Positions 8,180 through 22,400 of a stretch of DNA of 64,000 nucleotides are shown here, piece after piece (position 1 is the first letter of the stretch; every line of letters begins with the position of its first letter). Position numbers and translations under genes: made by a program. This DNA comes from Nakamurella leprariae. Its GTDB lineage: Bacteria; Actinomycetota; Actinomycetes; Mycobacteriales; Nakamurellaceae. The notes under the pieces were generated by a model. The model did not search any database. It saw only the letters and a list, made by a program, of their open reading frames with translations, and was not told where the DNA came from. The DNA is taken from contig NZ_JAERWK010000008.1 in NCBI RefSeq assembly GCF_016918035.1, positions 186,001 through 250,000 of the forward strand. The letters run 5' to 3'.

Positions 8180-9304
8180 GACCATGCGGACGACCCGACC
8201 GGCCCGGACGACCGCGGTCGGGGCCCGCAGGACGGCCGGCTGCTCGGCCGGGTCGGCCGGGTAGACGACCAGGTCCGCCGGGTCGCCAGTGGCGTAGTTG
8301 CGCAGGCCGAGCCACTCCCGGGCCGAGTGGGAGGCCATGGCGAGCACCCGCCGCACCGTGTCGGGTCCCGGGCTCCCGCCGCCGAGGGCCCGGCTCAGCC
8401 CGTTGATCTCGTCGACGATGCGGCCGTGCACGATGAAGCCGCCCGCGTCGGTCCCGGCGTGCAGCGGAACGCCCGCCTCGGCGGCCGCCGCGAACGTGTC
8501 GTCGCTGCGCTCGTACAGGTCTCGCATGTGCTTGGCGTAGGCCGGGAACCGGGTGGCGGCGTCGGCGAACATCGGGAAGTTGGCGATGTTGATGACGGTG
8601 GGCACCACGTGCACCCCGCGGCGGACCACCTCGTCGATGGTGTCCGCCGTCAGACCGGTGCCGTGCTCCAGGCAGTCGATGCCGGCGGACAGCAGGCCGG
8701 GGACGGCGTCCTCGCCGAAGACGTGGGCGGTCACCCTGGCTCCACCGGCGTGCGCCACGGCCACCGCCTCGGCCAGCACGTCGTCCGGCCACAGCGGCGC
8801 CAGGTCACCGATGCCGCGGTCGATCCAGTCGCCGACCAGTTTGATCCAGCCACCGCCGTAGCTGACCTGCTCGGCCACCGCGGCGGGGAGCTCGCCCGGG
8901 TCGTCCAGGTCCAGACCGAGGTCGCGGATGTACCGCTTCGGGCGGGCCAGGTGCCGGCCTGCCCGGAACAACTGCGGCAGGTCGGCCCGCCCGACCAGCG
9001 GCCGGGTGTCCAGCGGCGAGCCGCAGTCCCGGATGGCCAGCACCCCGGTGGCCAGGTCGGTGCGGGCCTGCTGTTCGGCGGTGGCCAGGTCGGTGACCCC
9101 GTCCGGCGAGTAGCCGACGTGGCAGTGCGCGTCCACGAACCCGGGCAGCACCCAACCGGTCAGGGTGAGCGCGTCGGCGGCCGCCGCCGCACCCGGGGCG
9201 GCCGGGCGCTCGACGAACCGGCCGTCGGCCAGCCACACATCGATCGGCTCGCCGGTGGCGGCGTCGGTGCCGACCACCCGCACCGGATCCAGGGCGCCGG
9301 TCAC
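8177..9304 (-). CDS. Amidohydrolase family metal-dependent hydrolase
   Basis: The 375-residue protein has the amidohydrolase TIM-barrel signature: strand 1 [17 protein letters not shown] with the HxH metal ligands, [13 protein letters not shown] where a carboxylated lysine or other ligand is expected, [13 protein letters not shown] and CLEHGTGL with further histidines, and [10 protein letters not shown] with the last metal-binding Asp. Relatives act on imidazolonepropionate-like or dipeptide-like substrates, but the substrate here is unknown. The GTG start overlaps the ffh stop as GTGA. M. tuberculosis keeps a similar gene (Rv2915c) at this place. Confidence 0.88.
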   Translation of the reverse strand: MTGALDPVRVVGTDAATGEPIDVWLADGRFVERPAAPGAAAAADALTLTGWVLPGFVDAHCHVGYSPDGVTDLATAEQQARTDLATGVLAIRDCGSPLDTRPLVGRADLPQLFRAGRHLARPKRYIRDLGLDLDDPGELPAAVAEQVSYGGGWIKLVGDWIDRGIGDLAPLWPDDVLAEAVAVAHAGGARVTAHVFGEDAVPGLLSAGIDCLEHGTGLTADTIDEVVRRGVHVVPTVINIANFPMFADAATRFPAYAKHMRDLYERSDDTFAAAAEAGVPLHAGTDAGGFIVHGRIVDEINGLSRALGGGSPGPDTVRRVLAMASHSAREWLGLRNYATGDPADLVVYPADPAEQPAVLRAPTAVVRAGRVVRMV

Positions 9305-10866
9305 TGCTTGGGCAGCTTGATCTTGCTGGGATCGAAGTCCATGCCGGCCGGCAGCTGGCTCAGATCCGGGAAGCCGGCCGGCAGCTGACCGCCGCCGGGA
9401 CCGCCAGGGAACCCGCCCGTCGGGAGCCCCGGGAAGCCACCCGGCATGCCCTTCATCTTCGGCGGCGTCGGGCCGCGCCCGGCCGCCACCTTGCCGGCCT
9501 TGCCCTTCTTGCCCTTCCGTCCCTTGGCCGCCTTGCGGTTGCTGGGCCGGGCGCCCGGCAGCCCGAACCGGCCGGCCATGGACGACATCATCTTGCGCGC
9601 CTCGAAGAACCGCTCCACCAGAGCGTTCACCTGGGCCACGGTGGAGCCGGATCCCTTGGCGATGCGCTGGCGGCGGGAGGCCTGGATGATTCTGGGGTCC
9701 TGCCGCTCCTGCGGCGTCATCGACTGGATGATCGCCGCGGTGCGGTCGATGTCCCGGTCGTCGACGTTCGCCAGGGCCTCCTTCATCTGACCGGCCCCGG
9801 GCAGCATGCCCAACAGCCCGCCGATCGGGCCCATCTTGCGCAGCATCATCATCTGCTGCAGGAAGTCGTCCAGGGTGAAGTCGTTGCCGACGAGCTTGGC
9901 CGCCATCTCCTCGGCCTGCTCGGCCTCGAAGACCTGCTCGGCCTGCTCGATGAGGGTGAGCATGTCGCCCATGCCCAGGATCCGGGAGGCCATCCGGTCC
10001 GGGTGGAAGACGTCGAAGTCGGCCAGCTTCTCGCCGGTGGAGGCGAACATGATCGGCTCGCCGGTGATCTGCCGGACCGACAGCGCCGCTCCACCGCGGG
10101 CGTCACCGTCCAGCTTGGTCAGCACCACGCCGGTGAACCCGACGCCGGCCTTGAACGCCTCCGCCGTCTGGACCGCGTCCTGACCGATCATCGCGTCGAC
10201 CACGAAGAGGATCTCGTCAGGACTGGTGGCGTCCCGGATGTCGGCGGCCTGCTGCATCATCTCGGCGTCCACTCCGAGCCGGCCGGCGGTGTCGACCACG
10301 ACCACGTCGTGCTGCTTCTCCCGGGCGAACCGCACGCCGTCGCGGGCGACGCCGACCGGATCGCCGACGCCGTTGCCGGGCTCCGGGGCGAACACGGTGA
10401 CGCCGGCCTGCTCCCCCACCACCTGCAGCTGGGTGACCGCGTTGGGCCGCTGCAGGTCGCACGCGACCAGCAGCGGCGCGTGCCCCTGCGCCTTGAGCCA
10501 ACGGGCCAGCTTGCCGGCCAGCGTCGTCTTGCCCGCGCCCTGCAGGCCGGCGAGCAGGATGACCGTCGGCGGGTTCTTGGCGAACTGCAGCCGGCGGGTC
10601 TCGCCGCCGAGGATGGCGATGAGCTCATCGTTGACGATCTTGATGACCTGCTGGGCCGGGTTCAGCGCGGCCGAGACCTCGGCACCGGTCGCCTTCTGCT
10701 TGACCGCGGCGATGAAGGTCCGCACCACCGGCAGGGCGACGTCGGCCTCGAGCAGCGCGATGCGGATCTCGCGCGCGGTGGCGTCGATGTCGGCCGGGGA
10801 CAGCCGGCCCTTGCCCCGCAGGTTGGACAGGACCGAGGACAACCGGTCGGACAGGGTCTCGAACAC
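9301..10866 (-). CDS. ffh: Signal recognition particle protein Ffh (SRP54)
   Basis: Ffh binds the SRP RNA and nascent signal sequences and docks with FtsY at the membrane. The 521-residue product starts at a GTG (VFETLSDRLSSVLSNLRG). It has the N domain, then the GTPase motifs GLQGAGKTTLAGKLA, DTAGRLGVDAEMM and TKLDGDARGG, and then the Met-rich M domain (QQMMMLRKMGPIGGLLGMLPG). The last 80 residues are rich in Gly, Pro and Lys. The same frame stays open upstream through the poly-G region, so a much longer translation is possible on paper but is not real. Confidence 0.96.
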   Translation of the reverse strand: MFETLSDRLSSVLSNLRGKGRLSPADIDATAREIRIALLEADVALPVVRTFIAAVKQKATGAEVSAALNPAQQVIKIVNDELIAILGGETRRLQFAKNPPTVILLAGLQGAGKTTLAGKLARWLKAQGHAPLLVACDLQRPNAVTQLQVVGEQAGVTVFAPEPGNGVGDPVGVARDGVRFAREKQHDVVVVDTAGRLGVDAEMMQQAADIRDATSPDEILFVVDAMIGQDAVQTAEAFKAGVGFTGVVLTKLDGDARGGAALSVRQITGEPIMFASTGEKLADFDVFHPDRMASRILGMGDMLTLIEQAEQVFEAEQAEEMAAKLVGNDFTLDDFLQQMMMLRKMGPIGGLLGMLPGAGQMKEALANVDDRDIDRTAAIIQSMTPQERQDPRIIQASRRQRIAKGSGSTVAQVNALVERFFEARKMMSSMAGRFGLPGARPSNRKAAKGRKGKKGKAGKVAAGRGPTPPKMKGMPGGFPGLPTGGFPGGPGGGQLPAGFPDLSQLPAGMDFDPSKIKLPKQ

Positions 10867-13306
10867 GTGACGGGCCTTCCGGGCGCTGGATGACAACGCC
10901 GTCGAGGTTATCGGACAGCACCGACCCCCGGGCCCGGCGCGGACGCGGGGGGGGGGGGGGGGGGGGGGGCGGGCCCCCCGCCCCGCCCGGCCGCCGCCAC
11001 CCACCCCGGGGCCCGTGTGGTGGCAGCGCGGTGCCCTCCGGCGTCTGCAGGTAGAACACGTCCAGCGCGTCCGCCCCGAGCGTGCTGACCCAGGCCGAGC
11101 TGATGGACAGGTCCATGCCGGTGACCGCGGTGGCCACCGTGACGAGCAGGCCCGGCGCGTCGTGCGCCCGCACCTCGATGACGGTGCAGGCCTGGGAGGC
11201 GTCCTCGATCCAGTGCACCGACGGCGGTGCCGGACGCGGCCGCGACCGCCGTGCCGCCGCCCGCTTGGCCAGCCAGGCCGCCACGTCCAGGCCGCCGTCC
11301 AGGGCCAGCACCAGGTCGGCCCGCAGGGTGCTGGCCTCGGGCGCGTCGCCGAACTCGGGCACCACCCGCCAGGACTGCACGGCGACGTCACCGACGGTGC
11401 GCACCGACGCGGCGGCGATGGACAGCCGGTGCACGGTCAGCACACCGGCGACCAGCGCCACCAGGCCCGGCCGGTCGGGCGCGGTGACGGCCACCTCGAC
11501 CCCGCTGGGATGGGTGGTGACCTCCACACCGACGCCGCCGGCGGTCGGCAACGGCACGGCGAGCGTCTCGGTGGCCGGCGGCGCCGGCACCGGTCCGCCG
11601 GCGAAGACGCCCGCGGCCCGCCCGGCCAGGTACGCGACCTGGCTGGCCCGCCAGCTCGTCCACGCGGCCGGCCCGGCGCCCTTGGAGTCGGCCTCGGTCA
11701 GCGCATGCAGCAGCTGCAGGGTGGGCAGGTCGCCGATCGCCTCGACCAGGGCGTGCACGGTGGCCGGGTCGTCCGGGTCCCGGGTGGCGGCGAACTCGGA
11801 CAGCAGCAGGTGATGGCGGATGAGCGTCCGTACGGTGTCGACGTCGGCCTTGGGCAGGCCGAGCGGGGCCAGCCAGTCGCCGATCACCGCGGCGCCCTCG
11901 ACGGAGTGGTCGCGCCCGCTGCCCTTGCCCACGTCGTGCAGGATCGCGGTGAGCAGCAGCAGGTCGGGGCGGCTGACCCGGCGGACCAGCGCGGACGCCT
12001 CGACCGCGGTCTGCATGAGGTGGCGGTCGACCGTGAATCGGTGCACCGGGTCGCGCTGCGGCAGGCTGCGCAGCCGTTCCCAGCCGGGCAGCATCGCGGT
12101 GATCAGTCCGGCCTGGTCCAGGTCCTCCCAGACCGGCAGCATCGACGGCCCGGCGCCGAGCAGCCGCAGGAACGCCGCCAGCGCGGCCGGGGGCCACGGG
12201 GTGGGCAGCGGCGGGCTGTGCTTGGCCAGGCGCACCACGGTGGCCGGCGAGATGGGCAGCCCGGCCTGCGCGGCGGCGGCGGCGGTACGCAGCACCAGGG
12301 TGGGGTCGTCGGCCGGGTTGACCCCGCGGGCGAGCATGGCCTCACCCTCCTGCTCGACCACCCCGTCCGCGAGCGGCATCCGCTCGGCGCGGCGGGTGTA
12401 GCGGCCGCCCAGGTCGAACACCGCCCCGCCGGACCGGCTGAGCGCCCGGTTCACCCGGTGCCAGGTCAGGTCGCTGGCGTGGTCGACGGTGCGGCCGATG
12501 GCCGCGACCGAGCGCAGCAGTTCGTCCCGGTCGGGCAGCCCGAGTCGGTCGGCCACGGCGTCCTGGTCCTGCACCTGGATGCGATCGGTCCCCCGGCCGG
12601 TGGTCAGGTGCAGGGCATCCCGCACGTCCAGCAGGTCGGACCGGGCCTCCTCCAGCCCCTGGTGCGGGCAGTCGGCCACCCAGGAGGCGGCCACCGCGCG
12701 CATCACCACCAGATCGCGGAGCCCGCCACGGGACTCCTTGAGGTCGGGCACGGTGGCGAAGGCGAGCTCACCGCTGCGCTCCTCGCGCTCCCGGCAGCTG
12801 TCCAGCAGTTGCGGCAACCGATCGGCGGCGTCGGCCCGCCAGTCGGACAGCACCCGACGGTGCAGGGTGCCGGCCAGGTCGGGGTCACCGGCGATGTGCC
12901 GCAGGTCGAGCATGCCCAGCATCGCCGGCAGGTCGGACCGGGCGATCTGCCGGGCGCCGCCGACGGACCGGACCGAGTGGTCGAGCTTCATCTTGGAGTC
13001 CCAGATGGGGTACCAGAGCCGCTCGGCCAGCATGGCCGCGTAGGACGGGGGTGTCTCGGTGGAGTGGAGCAGGACCAGGTCCAGGTCGGAGAACGGGGAG
13101 AGCTCGCCGCGGCCGTACCCACCGACCGCGACGAGCGCCACCCCACCGACGTTGACCCCGGCCTCCGCGGCCAGCTCCCCGAGCCAGCCGTCGGTGAGCC
13201 GGGCCAGTGCCCGGCGCCGAGCCGGACCGGACAGGCCGGCCCGGCTCAGCAACCCTGACCGCAGTTCGCGGTATCCGCCCGCCGACCCCACAGGCGTGTG
13301 TGGCAT
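10625..13306 (-). CDS. glnD: PII uridylyltransferase/uridylyl-removing enzyme; 3' end disrupted
   Basis: GlnD modifies PII according to glutamine level. In actinobacteria it adenylylates GlnB. The N-terminal nucleotidyltransferase motif GGYGRGELSPFSDLDLVLLH is at about residues 62-81, an HD domain (LLTAILHDVGKGSGRDHS) lies near residue 450, and two ACT domains end with GADALDVFYLQTPEG near residue 760. After that the frame enters poly-proline from the G run at 10947-10969 and continues 130 residues out of phase inside ffh, stopping at 10625. That tail is not GlnD-like. One more or two fewer bases in the run would put a TAA at 10908-10910 in frame, 41 bp before ffh. The ATG at 13306 lies 3 bp after glnB. 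Confidence 0.9.
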   Translation of the reverse strand: MPHTPVGSAGGYRELRSGLLSRAGLSGPARRRALARLTDGWLGELAAEAGVNVGGVALVAVGGYGRGELSPFSDLDLVLLHSTETPPSYAAMLAERLWYPIWDSKMKLDHSVRSVGGARQIARSDLPAMLGMLDLRHIAGDPDLAGTLHRRVLSDWRADAADRLPQLLDSCREREERSGELAFATVPDLKESRGGLRDLVVMRAVAASWVADCPHQGLEEARSDLLDVRDALHLTTGRGTDRIQVQDQDAVADRLGLPDRDELLRSVAAIGRTVDHASDLTWHRVNRALSRSGGAVFDLGGRYTRRAERMPLADGVVEQEGEAMLARGVNPADDPTLVLRTAAAAAQAGLPISPATVVRLAKHSPPLPTPWPPAALAAFLRLLGAGPSMLPVWEDLDQAGLITAMLPGWERLRSLPQRDPVHRFTVDRHLMQTAVEASALVRRVSRPDLLLLTAILHDVGKGSGRDHSVEGAAVIGDWLAPLGLPKADVDTVRTLIRHHLLLSEFAATRDPDDPATVHALVEAIGDLPTLQLLHALTEADSKGAGPAAWTSWRASQVAYLAGRAAGVFAGGPVPAPPATETLAVPLPTAGGVGVEVTTHPSGVEVAVTAPDRPGLVALVAGVLTVHRLSIAAASVRTVGDVAVQSWRVVPEFGDAPEASTLRADLVLALDGGLDVAAWLAKRAAARRSRPRPAPPSVHWIEDASQACTVIEVRAHDAPGLLVTVATAVTGMDLSISSAWVSTLGADALDVFYLQTPEGTALPPHGPRGGWRRPGGAGGPPPPPPPPPRPRRARGSVLSDNLDGVVIQRPEGPSRVRDPVRPVVLGPVQPAGQGPAVPGRHRRHRARDPHRAARGRRRPAGGADLHRRGQAEGDRCRGLGRAEPGPAGHQDRQR
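10947..10969. repeat. Run of 23 G residues at the 3' end of glnD
   Basis: Twenty-three consecutive G occur on the plus strand (poly-C for glnD), flanked by further low-complexity G/C sequence up to about 11010. All three minus-strand frames behave differently here, so the tract length decides where glnD ends. It is either a sequencing or assembly fault or a real slippage-prone tract. Confidence 0.95.
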
Positions 13307-13309
13307 GAA

Positions 13310-15006
<1,697 letters not shown>

Positions 15007-15102
15007 CAAGCCTCCTGGCTCGAGTCGGGAGAGCGGGCCAGACGCTGACCCGGTGACACGCCAGAGGTTCGCGGGCCCGTGTTGCCGTCGTCGCTCCGCG
15101 GT

Positions 15103-15149
15103 GTTTCGCGCGTGTGAACTGGCTACGAGCCGTGTTTCCTTCTCGTTGC
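15103..15149 (-). promoter_or_regulatory. Candidate GlnR-binding half-sites upstream of amtB
   Basis: The GlnR consensus half-site is gTnAc-n6-GaAAc. On the minus strand GCAAC-n6-GAAAC lies at 15149-15134 and TTCAC-n6-GAAAC at 15118-15103. Their starts are 31 bp apart, about three helical turns, rather than the usual 22 bp. They end 97 bp upstream of the amtB ATG, a normal position for nitrogen control of amtB in actinobacteria. Binding is inferred from sequence only. Confidence 0.45.
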
Positions 15150-15246
15150 GGTCATGTCGCCTGGCGGTGACACCGCCCGCAACGGGCATCGCGACCCACC
15201 CGGACGGATGGTGACGATCCCCTGCGCGGGTGTGATCCACCGAGCG

Positions 15247-15262
15247 GTAACCATCCGGAAAC
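15247..15262 (+). promoter_or_regulatory. Perfect GlnR-like half-site before the glycoside hydrolase gene
   Basis: GTAAC-n6-GAAAC matches the GlnR half-site consensus exactly and lies 22 bp upstream of the GTG start at 15285. No second half-site follows at the usual spacing. It could serve the hydrolase gene or act as a distal site for amtB. Confidence 0.4.
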
Positions 15263-15284
15263 CCTGGTTGCGCACACTGGCACG

Positions 15285-17998
<2,714 letters not shown>

Positions 17999-18002
<4 letters not shown>

Positions 18003-19453
18003 TCGCCCAGCAGGGCGTCGACGAAGGCGGCGGGCTCGAACGGCGCCAGGTCGTCCGGGCCCTCGCCGAGGCCGACCAGCTTGACCGGCACGCCCAGCGA
18101 CCGCTGTACGGCCACCACGATGCCGCCTCTGGCCGTGCCGTCCAGCTTGGTCAGCACGATGCCGGTGATGTCCACGACCTCCGCGAACACGCTCGCCTGG
18201 ACCAGGCCGTTCTGGCCGGTGGTGGCGTCCAGCACCAGCAGGACTTCGTCGACCTCCGCTTGTTTCTCGATCACCCGCTTGACCTTGCCGAGCTCGTCCA
18301 TCAGCCCGGTCTTGGTGTGCAGCCGGCCGGCGGTGTCGATGAGCACCGCGTCGACGCCGTCGGAGATGCCGCGCTTCACCGCGTCGAAGGCCACGGACGC
18401 CGGATCGGTGCCCTCCTTGGACCGGACCACCGCCGCGCCGGCCCGTTCGCCCCAGGTCTGCAGCTGGTCGGCGGCGGCGGCGCGGAAGGTGTCGGCCGCG
18501 CCGAGCACCACGGACCGGCCGCCCGCCACCAGCACCCGGGCCAGCTTGCCGGTGGTGGTGGTCTTTCCGGTGCCGTTCACCCCGACGACCAGCACCACGG
18601 ACGGGCGTCCGTCGTGCGGCAGCGCGCGGACCGACCGGTCCACCAGACCGTCCGGGGTGGACATGGACACCGCGTCGATGAGCACCCGGCGCAGCATGGC
18701 CCGGGCGCTGGCCGCGTCGGTCACGCCGTGCGCGGCGACCTCCTGGCGGAGCCGCTCGGTGATCTCCGCGGCCGCGGCCGCCCCGAGATCGGCCAGCAGC
18801 AGCGTGTCCTCGACGTCGGTCCAGGAGTCCTCGTCCAGCGTGCCGGCGCCGAGCAGGCCGAGCAGCGACCGGCCGAAGGTGGTCTGCGACCGGGACAGCC
18901 GGCCCCGCAGCCGGGTCAGCCGACCCTCGGCCGGCTCGATCTGCTCGCGCGGCTCCGGCTCGGCGACCGGCGCCTCGACGGGCGCGTCCGGCAGTTCCAC
19001 CTCGAGGATCGACCGGGACGGCGCGTCCCGCGGCACCGAGGCGTCGTCACCGACGCCGGGCTGGCCGTCCACCTCGGGCCGGTCGGTGACCGGGTGCGCG
19101 GCGGCGGGCTCGGGCTCGACCGGGGGCGCGACGGGCGGGGGCGCCACCGGCGCGGTGGGCACGGCCGGCGGCGTGACCGGTGGCGTGACCGGCTCCGGCT
19201 CGCGCGGCGGCGGCGGCCGGTCGAGCAGCCCGGTGGCGCCGCCGGCCGACGGCCCTTCGGAGAACGAGATGGACGAGCCGCTGGTCCGGTACCCACCGCG
19301 CGCGGGCGGCTGGTCCGGCTCCTGCTTCCCGGGGGTGACCGGAGGCGCGTCCCGCAGCGACACGGTGCGGCGCTTGGACCGCGCCAGCCCGATGGCGAAG
19401 ACCACCGCCAGCACGACGACGACGGCAATGACTACCCAGACCCAGATCGGCAC
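17999..19453 (-). CDS. ftsY: Signal recognition particle receptor FtsY
   Basis: FtsY is the membrane receptor for SRP. The 484-residue product starts at a GTG with one membrane segment (WVWVVIAVVVVLAVVFAIGL), as in actinobacterial FtsY. An acidic and Pro-rich A region to about residue 180 follows, then the NG GTPase domain with GVNGTGKTTTTGKLA, DTAGRLHTKTGLMDE and TKLDGTARGG. It converges on the hydrolase gene with a 4-base overlap of stops. GlnE lies 21 bp upstream in the same direction, so co-transcription is possible. Confidence 0.96.
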
Positions 19454-19474
19454 CGGGTCATCCTCCCAGACCCG

Positions 19475-22400
19475 TCAGGCCGCTCCACCGTCGAAGACCG
19501 CGTCGACCACCCGCCGGGCGCGTCGGGTCAGCCGTCGGTACTCGTCGACGAACGCCCCGGGGTCGGCGTCCACCGGCCAGCCCATGGCCCGAGCCACCGC
19601 GGCCAGCTCCCGGCCCTGCCGCGGGATCTGGTCGTCCGCCTTGCCGCGGACCAGCATGATCGCGTTGCGGGTGCTGGCCGCGGTGAGCCAGCCGGCGGTG
19701 AGCGCGGCGGCGTCGGCGTCGGTCAGCAGGTCGGCGGCGCGGGCCGCCTCGATCGCGGCGACGGTGCGGGTGGTGCGCAGCCCGGGGACGGCCGCGGCGT
19801 GCTGCAACTGCAGCAGCTGGACGGTCCACTCCACATCGCCCAGGCCGCCGCGGCCCAGCTTGGTGTGGGTGGTCGGGTCGGCGCCTCGGGGCAGCCGCTC
19901 GGCGTCCACCCGCGCCTTGATCCGGCGGATCTCGACGACGTCGGCGCTCCTGAGCCCGCCGACCGGGTAGCGGAACTCGTCGGCCGCCGCGATGAACGCC
20001 GCCGCCAGCGCCTCGTCCCCGGCGATCGGCCGGGCCCGCAGCATCGCCTGGCGTTCCCACGGGGCGGCGAACCGGGCCCAGTAGGCGCGGAAGCTGTCCA
20101 GGGTGCGGACCAGCCGACCGTTGCGGCCCTCCGGTCGCAGGTCGGCGTCCACCAGCAGGGCCGGGTCCGGGCTCGGCCGGCCGAGCAGTCGGGCCAGCAG
20201 GTCGGCAGCTGCCGCCGCGTCGGCCAGCGCGTCGTCCAGCGCCTCGCCGGGCAGCGGTTCCGCCACGTACATGACGTCGGCGTCGGAGCCGTACCCGGTT
20301 TCCCACCCGCCGAGCCGGCCCATGCCGATCACCGACATCCGGGCCCGGAAGCCGCCGCGGTCGGCGGTGATCGACGCGATGGCCGCGTCCAGGGCCACCT
20401 GGATGCAGATGTCGGCCACACTGCTCAGCCCGGTGCCGATGTCGGTGACGTCGATGAGGCCCAGCAGGTCGCCGCTGGCCAGCCGGACCATCTCGGTGCG
20501 CCGCGCGTTGCGGGCCACGTCCACCTGCTCCCGGGCGTTGCCCGCCCGACGGCTGCGGGCCCACAGACCGCGGGCCACCCCGCCGGGTTGCGGCTCGAGC
20601 AGCGTGGCGTCGCTGGCCAGCAGCGGCAGCACGTCGGGGGCTCGGGTGAGCAGGTCGCCGATCAACCGCGACCCGCCGAGCAGCGACGCCAACCGGGGCG
20701 CCACCTCGGCCTCGTCGCGCAGCAGCCGCAGGTACCAGGGGGTGTCGGCCAGCGCCTCGGACAGCGTCCGGTAGGCCAGCAGCCCGCCGTCCGGGTCGGG
20801 GCTGGCCGAGAACGGACCGAGCAGCGTGGGCAGCAGCGTGCGCTGGATGGCGGCGCGGCGACTGACCCCGGTGGTCAGCGCGGCCAGGTGCCGCAGCGCG
20901 GCGTCCGGGTTGCGGAAGCCGAGCGCGCCGAGCCGGTCCTTGGCCGCCGCCGGGGACAGCCGCAGCTCGTCCCCGCTGGCCAGCACGGTGTGCAGCAGCG
21001 GCCGGTAGAAGAGCTTCTCGTGCAGCCGCCGCACCGTGGCACCGTGCCGGACCCGGTCGGTGGTGAACACGTCGGCGGCGTCCGAGGTGCCGGCGGCCGA
21101 ATACCCGTCGGTGCGGGCCAGCCACTCCAGGTCGCCCCGGTCCTCGGGCAGCAGGTGGGTCCGGCGCAGCCGCTGCAGCTGCAGGCGGTGCTCGACGCGG
21201 CGCAGGAACGTGTAGGCCGCGGCCATCTCGGCCCCGTCGCCGCGGCCCACGTACCCACCACGGATGAGCGACCGCAGCCCCATCAGCGTGCCGGCGAAGC
21301 GCAGTTCGGGGTCGGTGCGGCCGTGCACCAGCTGCAGCAGCTGGACGCAGAACTCGACGTCCCGCAGCCCGCCCGCGCCCAGCTTGAGCTCGCGCGCGCG
21401 CAGTGCCTCGGGGATGTTGTCCTCGACCCGGCGGCGCATGGCCTGCACGTCGTCGACGAACGACTCCCGGTCGGCCGCGGACCACACCAGCGGTGCGGTG
21501 TCGTCCACGAAGCCCTGCCCGAGGGTGAGATCGCCGGCCGCCGGCCGGGCCTTGAGCAGCGCCTGGAACTCCCAGGTCTGGGCCCATCGCCGGTAGTACC
21601 CGGCGTGGCTGGCCGGGGTACGGACCAGGGCGCCGGCCTTGCCCTCGGGGCGCAGCGCGGCGTCGACCTCCCAGGCCGCGCCGCCGCAGACCCGCATCAT
21701 CGTGGAGGCCAGGTTCGTCGCCGTCGCCAGCATCCGGGTGTCGTCCGGGCGATCCGACGCGCTGCCCTCGGCGTTCGCGTCGGCCCCGGGCGGGTGGTCG
21801 CCGACGAAGATCACGTCCACGTCGGAGAGGTAGTTCAGCTCTCGAGCCCCGCACTTGCCCATGGCCACCACGGCGAGCCGGGCCGGTGCCGCGTTCGCCG
21901 GCAGCGACGCGGCGGCCACGGCCAGGGCGGTCTGCAGGGTGGCGTCGGCCAGGTCGGTGAGCGTCTGGCACACCGACAGCAGCGAGGTCACGGGCAGCGA
22001 CGACTCGACGGTGGAACCCAGGTCGTGCCCGGCGATGATCAGCAGCTGGGAGCGGTACGCCGAGCGGAGCGCCGCGATCGCCGCACCCCCGGTGACGGTG
22101 GCCCGGACCCCGTCGGTGCCGGTGCACGGGCCGGCCTCGGCCAGCTGCTCCGCCGTCACGCCGACGGCGGCATGCAGGGTGCGGACCAGGTGGTCCGGAT
22201 CGATGAGGCGTTCGGCCGGCGCCTCACCCACGAGCAGCCGCCAGTGCTGCGGGTGGGTGCAGAGGTGATCGCCGAGCACGGTGGAACCGCCCAGCACGCC
22301 GAGCAGTCGCCCGCGGAACCGGACGTCGTCGTGCAGGGCGGTGAGCAGCGCGTCGGCCTCACCCGGGGTGTCGCCCTCGCGCAGCCGCTGCACGACCGAG

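Noticed and set aside
10625-10907. C-terminal extension of GlnD inside ffh
   Set aside because: It is an out-of-phase reading of the ffh coding sequence behind a homopolymer run and bears no GlnD similarity.
10867-11391. N-terminal extension of Ffh upstream of the GTG at 10866
   Set aside because: It reads glnD in the wrong frame through the G run; the standard Ffh start is VFETLSDRL at 10866.
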